Origin: Lysinibacillus parviboronicapiens
Lineage (GTDB): Bacteria > Bacillota > Bacilli > Bacillales_A > Planococcaceae
Direction of reading: 5' to 3'
NCBI RefSeq assembly: GCF_003049575.1
Contig: NZ_PYWI01000002.1
Span: 62,001 to 126,000, forward strand
Length of the DNA: 64,000 nucleotides
Shown here: piece by piece, positions 56,501-64,000 of the stretch
Position numbering within the stretch: the first letter of the stretch is position 1
How the letters are laid out: each line of letters begins with the position of its first letter
Translations under genes and position numbers: made by a program
The notes under the pieces: model-generated
Seen by the model: the letters and a program-made list of their open reading frames with translations, nothing else
Told to the model about the DNA's origin: nothing
The model's database searches: none

Positions 56501-56556
56501 TTTTGTTCGAGTAATTCATCGATCTTTGCATTGATTTTCTCAATCCAATCTTTCAA
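53530..56556 (-). CDS. Class A penicillin-binding protein (PBP1A-like)
   Basis: 1008-aa bifunctional peptidoglycan synthase. Short cytosolic head, membrane segment at about 33-57, glycosyltransferase domain (about 85-260, catalytic Glu in TEDEYFREHNG), transpeptidase domain with STMK (Ser453), SQN (509-511) and KTGT (640-643). A fibronectin type III-like domain spans about 825-910, followed by a Gly/Asn/Ser/Glu-rich tail to the end. All catalytic motifs are intact. The tail is probably disordered and wall-exposed. It starts at 56556 with GGAGG-like bases in front, divergent from tyrS. Confidence 0.92.
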   Translation of the reverse strand: MKDWIEKINAKIDELLEQKWMKTLRISGSVTWNLFLLFLVFALVGTVFVGSVGAGYFASLVKEEPLRSKEELREHIFNYEETSEIYFANDIYIGKLRTDLDRRETSLSAVAPDVINAVLATEDEYFREHNGIVPKAVIRGLLQDVTNSATQTGGSTLTQQLIKNQVLTNEVSYERKAKEILLAMRLEHFMTKEEILESYLNIIPYGRNASGRNIAGVETAADGIFGVKAKDLSLAQAAYIAGIPQAPYAYTPFTNTGVLKSEEALKPGIDRMKTVLYRMKEAGYINDTQYKDAINYDITADFRSPEIASEDRYPWLTYELENRAKEIIAAKLAKEDGVDPERLTTEKKLKEKYMILADRDVRSKGYRIYSTINKDMYDAMQKAADNFKYYGHTYTGKGKDPITGEEIDIEMPVQVGSILIENSTGRILSFVGGRDFKTTELNHATQAFRPNGSTMKPLLVYAPAVEYGVIGAGSPLVDVKFSIGSWSPNNYITSDERGLIPAREALADSQNLSALRLYNDIINKRPAEYLAKMGFSKLQPEDYTNLATGIGALEVGTTVEENTNAFATFANGGQFIESYMIEKIEDLDGNIIYQHEVEPVQVFSPETSYIVTDMMRDVLTKGTGTVARNTLKFSSDFAAKTGTSQEYKDVWLVGYNPNVSLGVWMGYDKQRSLYAFNNTYLQPSVRINKLWGTLMNAMYDVDPKLIDAPTNFKAPKNVVTASFCGISGLAPSAACSNAGLVRSDLFNAKVFLPSQPDDSLASSSVVTIKGKTYNAHPNTPSEFVKSGGAGINQAFIKRMLGRLGGNPGSLLPKNSSLSNSSVSAVDFPADGSPPATVTAAINGNTLSWSGSSNDVVGYRIYNVTNGGNTLVNSVLEATQSISVASGQAYVVVAVDITGLTSAQSNVVSTGGSETEPDPEENQEQPPTPPTNGNEGSGNENGSNNGNGSGNNGTGTENGNGSDGSNGSNNGNNNSNNNGNNNGNNNGNGSTGENNGGTTTTPPPEKPSQ
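53531..53760 (-). repeat. Low-complexity Asn/Gly coding repeat
   Basis: Triplet-rich sequence coding for the C-terminal tail of the penicillin-binding protein, with a 12-base period (GTTATTACCGTT on the plus strand) repeated several times at about 53600-53645. Slippage here could vary tail length between strains. Confidence 0.8.
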
Positions 56557-56599
56557 GGTATCGACCTCCTAAAATCTTGTCTATTATAGCATAGATTGA

Positions 56600-58199
<1,600 letters not shown>

Positions 58200-58211
58200 T
58201 GACATATAACG

Positions 58212-58246
58212 ACATCCCCTCGAGTTTACGCGAGGGGATGTTTCTT
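58212..58246 (+). terminator. Terminator of tyrS
   Basis: Perfect 11-bp stem (58212-58222 with 58231-58241), then TTCTT. It touches the stop of the convergent gene and may serve both. Confidence 0.8.
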
Positions 58247-58247
58247 A

Positions 58248-59057
58248 TTAGCATGCTAAAAAACGCGGAAGCTTTAGATGCGCATATTCTTCTGGGTGAA
58301 GTAATTTTGCTAGTTTTAATGCCCCTTCCACCAGACGAGGTGATGGGCGACAATAAAGCCATTCTTCCATTACATGAAGTTGATTCATTTTAATGGCTTG
58401 TAGCTCCTGTGCATGTGGTCGTTTTAATAAATTTGCTGGCTGTATACGCTCGAAGGTAACACCTACCCAAGCCATCATAATATAGTCAGGATTACGACTT
58501 ATTACATCTGTCCAATCCGTTTGCACGCTTGCTAGCTCGACATCTTGAAATAGATTAGAGCCTCCTGCAATGGCACTAATTTCGGTGAGCCAGTTTATTT
58601 TTCCTGGTGTGAAAATGGGATTTGGCCACCATTCCCAATAAATGGTAGGGTGATGATGGATGGATTGTGCAACTGTGCGAAGGTGCTCGATAAATTGTGA
58701 ATATTCTTCTGCTATTTGTTGTGCACGCTGTTCTACTCCACAGGCTTTCCCTAATATTTTAAGTTCTTGAGCGATTTCCGCTAATGAATTCGCGTTAAAG
58801 ACAAGATGAGGAATATTTCTTTCTTGTAATGCTTCTATATTTTTTTCCATGCCAGGTACACTTAAAGATGCAAGTACGAGATCGGGCTGTAATGCTTCTA
58901 ATGCATCTATGTCAATCGATAAATCAGGCCCTAGCTTGGGCAGTTCGTGGACAGTCGCAGGCCAATCAGAAAAATCATCGACACCAACAAGCTGATCTGT
59001 CAAACCTAAATAAGCGACTAGTTCGGTATTACTAGGACAAATCGAGATTAAACGCAT
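58248..59057 (-). CDS. Cobalamin/iron-binding-type protein without signal peptide (BtuF fold)
   Basis: 269-aa protein with the helical-backbone metal receptor fold of BtuF/FhuD-type binding proteins (ICPSNTELVAYLGL, LVGVDDFSDWP, PDLVLASLSVP). The start at 59057 has GGGAGGA upstream, and the protein begins directly with the mature domain. There is no signal peptide, lipobox or neighbouring ABC permease. A role as cytosolic corrinoid/metal-binding protein is possible; a stand-alone paralogue of unknown function is the cautious call. Confidence 0.78.
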   Translation of the reverse strand: MRLISICPSNTELVAYLGLTDQLVGVDDFSDWPATVHELPKLGPDLSIDIDALEALQPDLVLASLSVPGMEKNIEALQERNIPHLVFNANSLAEIAQELKILGKACGVEQRAQQIAEEYSQFIEHLRTVAQSIHHHPTIYWEWWPNPIFTPGKINWLTEISAIAGGSNLFQDVELASVQTDWTDVISRNPDYIMMAWVGVTFERIQPANLLKRPHAQELQAIKMNQLHVMEEWLYCRPSPRLVEGALKLAKLLHPEEYAHLKLPRFLAC

Positions 59058-59142
59058 ATTTTTTTTCCTCCCAATTACTTTTATGAAAAGTATAGCTGGT
59101 GTTGCGCTTGTATACAATGTTTGGAAATTTTTCATGTCATAG

Positions 59143-59175
59143 AAAAAGACGTGCCTCAAAAATATGAGACACGCC
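59143..59175 (-). terminator. Terminator of the iron alcohol dehydrogenase gene
   Basis: Stem GGCGTGTCTCA with TGAGGCACGTC on the minus strand (59165-59175 with 59148-59158, one G-U), followed by TTTTTC. Confidence 0.85.
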
Positions 59176-59188
59176 ATTTCGTTATATT

Positions 59189-60394
59189 TTAAGAAAGTGC
59201 GACAGCTTCAAGCGACTCTGCTGTTTTCACTACAGGCCCCATCGCATTTGTAATAATCTGTTTGATGTCTTCTAATGTGGCTTTACGCGGATTTGTGGCA
59301 GCACATACGTCTAGCATTGCATTTTTCGCTAAAGTTTCAATATCCTCATCCTTCACGCCTAATTCACGGAAGCCACTTGGAATATTTAAGTCTTTTGATA
59401 AGCTTTCAATGGCAGTGATCGCTTTTTCCGCAGCATCACGTTTGCTTAAGCCCTCAACATTTTGCCCTAATAGTTCGGCAATCCTTGCAAAACGCTCTGT
59501 ACGTGCCGTTAAGTTGAAGCGACAAACATGAGGTAGTAAAATCGCGTTACATACACCATGTGGAAGATTGTAGAAACCACCTAATTGGTGAGCAATCGCA
59601 TGCACATAGCCAAGTGAAGCATTATTGAACGCCATACCTGCTAAGAATTGCGCGTATACCATTTGCTCTCGAGCTTCTAAATCTGCACCGTTAGCATAGG
59701 CGCGTGGTAAAAATTCAGGAACTAGTTGAAGTACCTTTTCACCACAAGCATCTGTAATAGGTGTGGCATCTGTTGATACAAATGATTCAATTGCGTGTGT
59801 TAGCGCATCTAAACCAGTAGCCGCTGTTAGAGCTGGCGGTAAGCCAATCATTAACTCAGGATCGTTAATCGATACTAACGGTGTCACATGCTTATCAACG
59901 ATCGCCATTTTCACTTTACGAGCAGTATCTGTAATAATCGTAAAGCGTGTCATTTCGCTTGCTGTACCAGCTGTCGTGTTAATAGCGATTAATGGCACTA
60001 GTGGGTTTTCTGATTTGTCAACGCCTTCATAATCATGAATGCGTCCACCATTCGAAGCAATAATTCCAATACCTTTTGCTGCATCATGTGCACTACCGCC
60101 TCCAAGTGAGACAATTGAATCACAGTTCTCGGCATGATATACTGCGATACCATCTTCAATGTTTTGGTCTGTTGGATTTGGTTCTGCTTTCGGGAAAATT
60201 GCAACATCAATTCCAGCTGCTGTAATGATGTTAGCAATTTGTTCTGAGAGACCTAATTTGTGTAAGCCCTCATCTGTTACGATCAATGTCTTTTTCACTT
60301 CTAAATCATTTAAGCGTTTACCAACTTCTTGAATTGCTCCAGGTCCAAATAAGTTTGTTTTCGGCATGACAAATTGCTTTAGAACGTCTGACAT
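59189..60394 (-). CDS. Iron-containing alcohol dehydrogenase, methanol-dehydrogenase-like
   Basis: 401-aa group III Fe-type alcohol dehydrogenase. NAD site GGGSAHDAAKGIG (about residues 96-108) and metal ligands in GLDALTHAIES, HAIAHQLGG and NLPHGVCNAILLPHV are intact. The sequence closely resembles remembered Bacillus methanolicus NAD-dependent methanol dehydrogenase, and Lysinibacillus enzymes of this group have been reported to oxidise methanol and other short alcohols. Physiological substrate unknown. Start at 60394 with AGGGG upstream. Monocistronic. Confidence 0.88.
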   Translation of the reverse strand: MSDVLKQFVMPKTNLFGPGAIQEVGKRLNDLEVKKTLIVTDEGLHKLGLSEQIANIITAAGIDVAIFPKAEPNPTDQNIEDGIAVYHAENCDSIVSLGGGSAHDAAKGIGIIASNGGRIHDYEGVDKSENPLVPLIAINTTAGTASEMTRFTIITDTARKVKMAIVDKHVTPLVSINDPELMIGLPPALTAATGLDALTHAIESFVSTDATPITDACGEKVLQLVPEFLPRAYANGADLEAREQMVYAQFLAGMAFNNASLGYVHAIAHQLGGFYNLPHGVCNAILLPHVCRFNLTARTERFARIAELLGQNVEGLSKRDAAEKAITAIESLSKDLNIPSGFRELGVKDEDIETLAKNAMLDVCAATNPRKATLEDIKQIITNAMGPVVKTAESLEAVALS

Positions 60395-60907
60395 ATTTCC
60401 AACCCCTTTAAAATAATTGTTATTGCTTGAATGATGGCGAACCACCTTCCGAAATTCATGTTATTCTATTTTTTGTAAAAATTCAACTCGTATTTTTATT
60501 AAAATTGTTAATATTTAATGTGTTATTATCTTACAAAAAAGTTAAACCGTTTTACAATAGTGTGGAAGCTTTAGTTACATAGGAATGTTGATATATAAAC
60601 GATTTAGAAAATATTTTCTTATGAAAGTAATATATATATTTTGGGAATTGGTTCTATTTTGAAGGAGATTTGAATAGTAAATAAATGATAATCTGTTTAG
60701 AGTATAAGGATAGTGATTATGGTGTTTAAAAAGTAGGGAATTGCTATTTTAATGTATGAAAAATCAATTCTCTAAGTAAGAAAGATAGTAATGTCCTCTT
60801 TAGGAAGTTAAATGGAGAGGGGATAGCCCTACGACATAAAAAGTTTAAAATTAAATGCTACTAAAGTTTAGATTTTTTACTGTGTGGATTTATAATATTT
60901 AAAGCAA
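60395..60907. other. AT-rich intergenic region
   Basis: About 510 bases upstream of the alcohol dehydrogenase gene, very AT-rich. No open frame, promoter or RNA structure that I can support. It leads into the IS remnant at 60908. Confidence 0.45.
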
Positions 60908-61108
60908 TATTTTTTTAATGTCCATTGCTTTCTTGTATTGTTGTAGTGCTCCATATAATCATCTACCATATATTTAATTCTGCTAAGCTTTCAGCTTACG
61001 TGCCTCTGCTTTTTCTAATTTCTTTTCAGCAGATAGGTTATCTTTTTTTGTCGACCAGAACCTCCTTTTCCACGTCTTTCCTCTAAAAATGCTTGTTCTC
61101 CATGAGTG
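60908..61108 (-). pseudogene. Decayed IS3-family transposase remnant
   Basis: Minus-strand fragments of an IS3-type transposase. HGEQAFLEERRGKGGSGR (from about 61107 down) and, after a frame change, LSAEKKLEKAEARKLKA resemble the OrfA end. After a stop, YMVDDYMEHYNNTRKQWTL (about 60975 down to 60915) is the typical OrfB C-terminus. The catalytic DDE region between them is missing, so this is an internally deleted, inactive relic. No terminal inverted repeats or target duplications could be identified. Confidence 0.7.
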
Positions 61109-61200
61109 TCAAAACACCTGGGGAAGATGAAGTATTACGGTACGCAAAGCAAGCACTAAAGACGCAAGTTGAAGAATTAATGTTTAAGTACTTAACCTAG
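61102..61200 (+). CDS. Short ORF, possible gene remnant
   Basis: 32-codon frame beginning MSVKTPGEDEVLRYAKQ and ending in TAG just before the ribosome-binding site of the next ORF. Its start abuts the IS3 remnant, so it may be the tail of a gene interrupted by that element. Composition is protein-like and helical. I do not recognise it, and no ribosome-binding site is visible in front. Confidence 0.4.
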   Translation: MSVKTPGEDEVLRYAKQALKTQVEELMFKYLT

Positions 61201-61213
61201 GGAGAGAATGAGC

Positions 61214-61405
61214 ATGGCTACAATATATAAATTTTCAAATAAAACATTTCGAGATATAACAAAGGAAAGAGTAGATGTTGTGAAAATCGCTTCTGGTTTT
61301 ATGGGAGGGACGGTTAAAGTTTATGAGCGTAAAGGAGCAGTAATTATCCATAGTGAAAACAAACAATCAAGTCATGCAAGTATTTCAAATGAAAACGGCC
61401 AGTAA
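61214..61405 (+). CDS. Small protein of unknown function (N-terminal part)
   Basis: 63-aa frame (MATIYKFSNKTFRD...) with GGGAGAG 7-10 bases upstream of ATG 61214; ATG 61208 is too close to that site. Predicted beta-rich middle (VKIASGFMGGTVKVYERKGAVII). The frame stops at 61405, but a -1 shift in the A run near 61393 would join it to the open frame 61393-61536. I do not recognise the family. Confidence 0.55.
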   Translation: MATIYKFSNKTFRDITKERVDVVKIASGFMGGTVKVYERKGAVIIHSENKQSSHASISNENGQ

Positions 61406-61536
61406 AAGAATGGGAAATTAGATATGCTATAGAACACATTTTAAAAAGAGACCTAACAGATGTGAATATACGTGTCAGTGAAACTGGTGTTGTCCATATT
61501 CGCAATAAAGCAGAAATTAATACACTTACAAACTAA
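61393..61536 (+). pseudogene. Frameshifted continuation of the small protein
   Basis: 47 open codons (KRPVKEWEIRYAIEHIL ... VVHIRNKAEINTLTN) with no start codon at the 5' end, in the -1 frame relative to 61214-61405 and overlapping it. The composition is protein-like and a terminator follows. Most simply, a single-base change in GAAAAC split one gene of about 110 codons; programmed frameshifting is a less likely alternative. Confidence 0.5.
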
Positions 61537-61560
61537 AGAAAAGTCATTTAAAAATAATGA

Positions 61561-61591
61561 AGGTTGAGAATTTATTTTCTCAACCTTTTTA
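61561..61591 (+). terminator. Terminator of the small-ORF cluster
   Basis: Perfect 10-bp stem (61561-61570 with 61577-61586), then TTTTT. Its position after 61536 shows that the small ORFs were once a real plus-strand transcript. Confidence 0.85.
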
Positions 61592-61609
61592 TTCGGTGTT
61601 TTTTTATTT

Positions 61610-62467
61610 TCACTCAATATTTTCTACATTTAAACACTTAGTTTCACAGTAATAGCCTTTGCCGCCAACATAAACTTTTTCTATTTCATTCTTGCTATTG
61701 GTTGCTAATTTAACTAATATTTCGGAAGGCGAGTGTAAAGAATAACCTTGTTCAAATACATAGACTTCTTTTTGCAAGTAGTGCTGTTCATAAAGGTAGC
61801 AAGCTAATGCACCGTTTGAAGTTCCAGTCGCTGCTTCTTCATTGATGTCGTATAGTGGAGCAAAATTTCTGCATATAATTCGATTGTCATTAAAAGTATA
61901 TAGATGCATCCCGACAACATTATAATACTTGCTGATTTCTTTAATTTTTTCAAAATTAGGTTGCAGTGCATGTAATCGTGTTTCGCTTTTTATAGGAATT
62001 AAAATATCTTTTAAGCCCGTGGAGACAATTTGAATTGGGTATTTATTGTCTATAGCTTTAATGTCAAAACAGTCGATGAACTCGTTTGGAGATACAACAT
62101 CATAGAATATCGGTTTGTTTTGTTCCATGAATATGATGTCATCTTTTATGGTAATAGTAAGAACACCGCTGTTCGTTTCAATCGTATAGCGATTCCTGAA
62201 AAGTTTATTTAAATGCATCAGTATCGCGAAAGAGCCAATTGTGGCATGACCACATAAATCAACTTCTTCTTTTGGTGTAAAATACTCTAATTTATAATCA
62301 GCAATTTCAGATTCTGATATAAATGCGGTTTCCGCATAGCCCAGTTGTTTGGCTATTGCCATTTTTTGAGTAGTGGTCAATGTATTCTCCATAAATACCA
62401 CTCCTGCTTTATTTCCGCCTTTATGATCCTTGCTAAATGCACTTGCAACATAAACGGATATTTTCAT
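61610..62467 (-). CDS. PhzF family isomerase-like protein
   Basis: 285-aa protein of the PhzF/diaminopimelate-epimerase fold. N-terminal YVASAFSKDHKGGN, the active-site region GYAETAFI (catalytic Glu), EVDLCGHATIG, and the second-half EEAATGTSNGALACYL are all present. Biological substrate unknown; the phenazine name is from one distant member. Start at 62467 with AGGAAG upstream; the longer reading from 62515 lacks a site. Single gene. Confidence 0.85.
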   Translation of the reverse strand: MKISVYVASAFSKDHKGGNKAGVVFMENTLTTTQKMAIAKQLGYAETAFISESEIADYKLEYFTPKEEVDLCGHATIGSFAILMHLNKLFRNRYTIETNSGVLTITIKDDIIFMEQNKPIFYDVVSPNEFIDCFDIKAIDNKYPIQIVSTGLKDILIPIKSETRLHALQPNFEKIKEISKYYNVVGMHLYTFNDNRIICRNFAPLYDINEEAATGTSNGALACYLYEQHYLQKEVYVFEQGYSLHSPSEILVKLATNSKNEIEKVYVGGKGYYCETKCLNVENIE

Positions 62468-62802
62468 AAGACATCTTCCTTCCTCACTTATAATAAATTG
62501 TAGCATAGAAAGCACTACGTATAAATGTTATTGGATAAATTTTCCGTAAAACAAGAGACAAACTATTTTTTAGCATCTGAACTCTCCAAAAATAGTTTGT
62601 CTATAGTCTGAGTCACTCATTTGAAAATAATGAGTGATTTTCTTCTATTATTGTATATATTTGTATAACTAAAATTGTATCAATAATGGAAAATGTTATC
62701 AGTGTATAATCAGGTGTGAGAATGTACCTAGTTGATTTTATTGAAATAAATGTACACCTGTCCGTAACCCTCATTTTTTTCCGAATATAAGAACATAAAC
62801 AA
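62468..62802. other. Intergenic region with a long hairpin
   Basis: About 335 bases between PhzF and the rpsD terminator. It contains a perfect 15-bp inverted repeat AGACAAACTATTTTT (62556-62570) with its complement at 62588-62602. No clean T run follows on either strand, so it is not a standard terminator. The remainder is AT-rich without genes. Confidence 0.5.
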
Positions 62803-62841
62803 AAACCTCGCAAACACTTGTATAACAAGGTTGCGAGGTTT
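62803..62841 (-). terminator. Terminator of rpsD
   Basis: Perfect 11-bp stem AAACCTCGCAA (62803-62813) with TTGCGAGGTTT (62831-62841), extended by CTTG/CAAG, with TTTTTG on the minus strand. Confidence 0.88.
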
Positions 62842-62871
62842 AAGAAACCGAAGTATTCTAACTCTAAAAGA

Positions 62872-63474
62872 TTATCGAGAGTAGAACTCTACGATGAATG
62901 CTTCGTTGATTTCAGCAGATAGTTCAGAACGTTCTGGAAGGCGAGTGAATGTACCTTCTTTTTTGTCTGCATCAAATGCTAAGTAGTCAGGTACGAAGTT
63001 ATTTACTTCGATTGCTTCGCCAACTACAGATAGGTTTTGAGATTTTTCGCGAAGAGAAATCGTTTGACCTGGTTTAACGCTGTATGATGGAATATCAACG
63101 CGTTTACCGTCTACCATAACGTGACCGTGGTTTACTAATTGACGAGCTCCACGACGAGTGCGAGCTAAACCTAAACGGTAAACTAAGTTGTCAAGGCGAG
63201 TTTCAAGAAGGATCATGAAGTTTTCACCGTGAACACCTTTCATTTTACCAGCGCGGTCAAATACAGTACGGAATTGACGTTCAGTCATACCATACATATG
63301 ACGAAGTTTTTGTTTCTCTTGTAATTGTAAACCGTATTCTGATAATTTTTTACGTTGGTTCGGGCCGTGTTGACCTGGTGCGTAAGGGCGTTTTTCGATT
63401 TCTTTACCAGTACCGCTTAGTGAGATACCAAGACGACGTGATAATTTCCAAGATGGACCTGTATAACGAGACAT
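62872..63474 (-). CDS. rpsD: 30S ribosomal protein S4
   Basis: 200-aa ribosomal protein binding 16S rRNA early in assembly. N-terminal [16 protein letters not shown], then the S4 domain (about 92-155; [20 protein letters not shown]). Perfect AAAGGAGGAG site; start at 63474 rather than 63519. Monocistronic, as in B. subtilis, where S4 represses its own mRNA through a leader structure. Confidence 0.96.
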   Translation of the reverse strand: MSRYTGPSWKLSRRLGISLSGTGKEIEKRPYAPGQHGPNQRKKLSEYGLQLQEKQKLRHMYGMTERQFRTVFDRAGKMKGVHGENFMILLETRLDNLVYRLGLARTRRGARQLVNHGHVMVDGKRVDIPSYSVKPGQTISLREKSQNLSVVGEAIEVNNFVPDYLAFDADKKEGTFTRLPERSELSAEINEAFIVEFYSR

Positions 63475-63660
63475 ATTGTTGTCTCCTCCTTTAAATTTGG
63501 TTTTTTTGTTGTAAAACAAAAACCAGTAGTACCCATTCTTAAATGCATTTTATTTTCATGTATTTTCGCCTATGCAGCCGTTAGGTTACACGATACACCA
63601 TCTATTTTCATAGAAGAAAAACTGTTTAGTAATACTCTTTAAAATAGAGGAATAAAATAC
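63475..63660 (-). promoter_or_regulatory. rpsD 5' leader, possible S4 autoregulatory element
   Basis: On the minus strand, the region before rpsD has a hairpin with GGTTTTTGTTTT / AAAACAAAAAAACC arms close to the ribosome-binding site, and an upstream segment with further pairing. Bacillus rpsD leaders are known to bind S4; I infer the same here but could not fit the exact pseudoknot. Confidence 0.35.
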
Positions 63661-63883
63661 TATATTAAGCTCATACCACTGCTGCGTTTATTTTACACAA
63701 ACTTCATTGTAACTGCTTATGTCATAGACGTCAATTATTAGTATTGCTATTTTTAAAAAGGGACAATAGTAGGAAATTCCTTTTCATACATTTTACACTA
63801 TTTCGAAATAGTTAATGATATGGTATTAAATGGTAAATATAAAAGTAAAACAGAATAACATAGTCAAAATGACACAAATTATG

Positions 63884-63889
63884 TATAAT
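63884..63889 (+). promoter_or_regulatory. Candidate -10 of the ytrP-like gene
   Basis: TATAAT, 54 bases before the start codon. A partial -35 TAGTCA lies 17 bases upstream (63861-63866). Confidence 0.4.
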
Positions 63890-63942
63890 ATATCATAAGT
63901 TAATAGTAATTGATTTGTACGTTATATAGAAAAGGTGATTTC

Positions 63943-64000
63943 ATGACAGACCATTTACAAACGCTAAAATATATAAAATCAGATGTTTTGAGCTTTTGGG
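63943..64000 (+). CDS. Start of a GAF/GGDEF-type gene (ytrP-like, partial)
   Basis: Only the first 19 codons are inside the window (MTDHLQTLKYIKSDVLSFW), behind an AAGGTG site. B. subtilis has ytrP, a GAF-domain diguanylate cyclase-like protein, next to rpsD in this orientation, so that is the likely identity. The visible sequence alone does not prove it. Confidence 0.5.
   Translation, partial: MTDHLQTLKYIKSDVLSFW

Noticed and set aside
62530-62550. CodY-box-like AATTTTCCGTAAAAC
   Set aside because: About four mismatches to AATTTTCWGAAAATT, within chance for this AT content.

Overview
The window is low-GC Firmicute chromosome, most likely a Lysinibacillus (sphaericus group) or a close Planococcaceae relative. 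Three things point there. Gene order follows the Bacillus subtilis yt* / acu-acs / tyrS-rpsD segment. The D-amino acid aminotransferase looks almost identical to the remembered Lysinibacillus enzyme. An ATP-grasp D-aspartate ligase-like gene fits the L-Lys-D-Asp cell-wall bridge known in that group. I ran no database search; family names rest on motif recognition.

Layout. 1-6236 (minus): a TRAP dicarboxylate transporter (dctP, dctQ, partial dctM), a second DctP-like lipoprotein and the DctS/DctR two-component pair. A full consensus catabolite-response element lies inside the second binding-protein gene. 6237-17700: an OFA-type MFS carrier, an AIM24 protein, a YtfP flavoprotein, asparagine synthetase, a MurJ/YtgP-type flippase, an RsuA pseudouridine synthase and a GGDEF protein. 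17700-31000: an MFS exporter, a short DeoR-type protein, pepV, dat, a NERD-like protein, a lipid kinase, trmB, ytnP, a D-aspartate ligase-like gene, ytzB, an M42 peptidase, a DUF84 NTPase and a lipoprotein. 31000-43300: ytpQ-ytpR, the sftA DNA translocase, murC, ytxG, ytxH, an FtsA/PilM-like actin-fold protein with a long beta-rich tail, aroA and ccpA. 43300-47900: acuABC divergent from acsA. 48000-52500: argCJBD behind two promoters and an ARG-box-like site. 52500-64000: an epimerase, a class A penicillin-binding protein, T-box-controlled tyrS, a cobalamin-binding-type protein without signal peptide, a Mdh-like iron alcohol dehydrogenase, a decayed IS3 remnant beside small broken ORFs, a PhzF protein, rpsD and the first codons of a ytrP-like gene.

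Functional themes. (1) Carbon control: CcpA, acetyl-CoA synthetase with its acetylation/deacetylation switch, and a probably CcpA-repressed dicarboxylate uptake operon. (2) Cell wall: murC, a MurJ-type flippase, a class A PBP, dat and the D-aspartate ligase together describe an A4alpha-type peptidoglycan. (3) Division and chromosome partitioning: SftA and the FtsA-like protein. (4) Amino acid synthesis: asnB, aroA and argCJBD.

Most of the window is conserved core genome. The least explained items are the FtsA-like protein with its repeated tail, a NERD-like protein whose catalytic lysine seems lost, a frameshifted small-ORF cluster next to an IS remnant, and three families of short dispersed repeats, each present twice. 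I saw no tRNA, rRNA, CRISPR array or intact mobile element.
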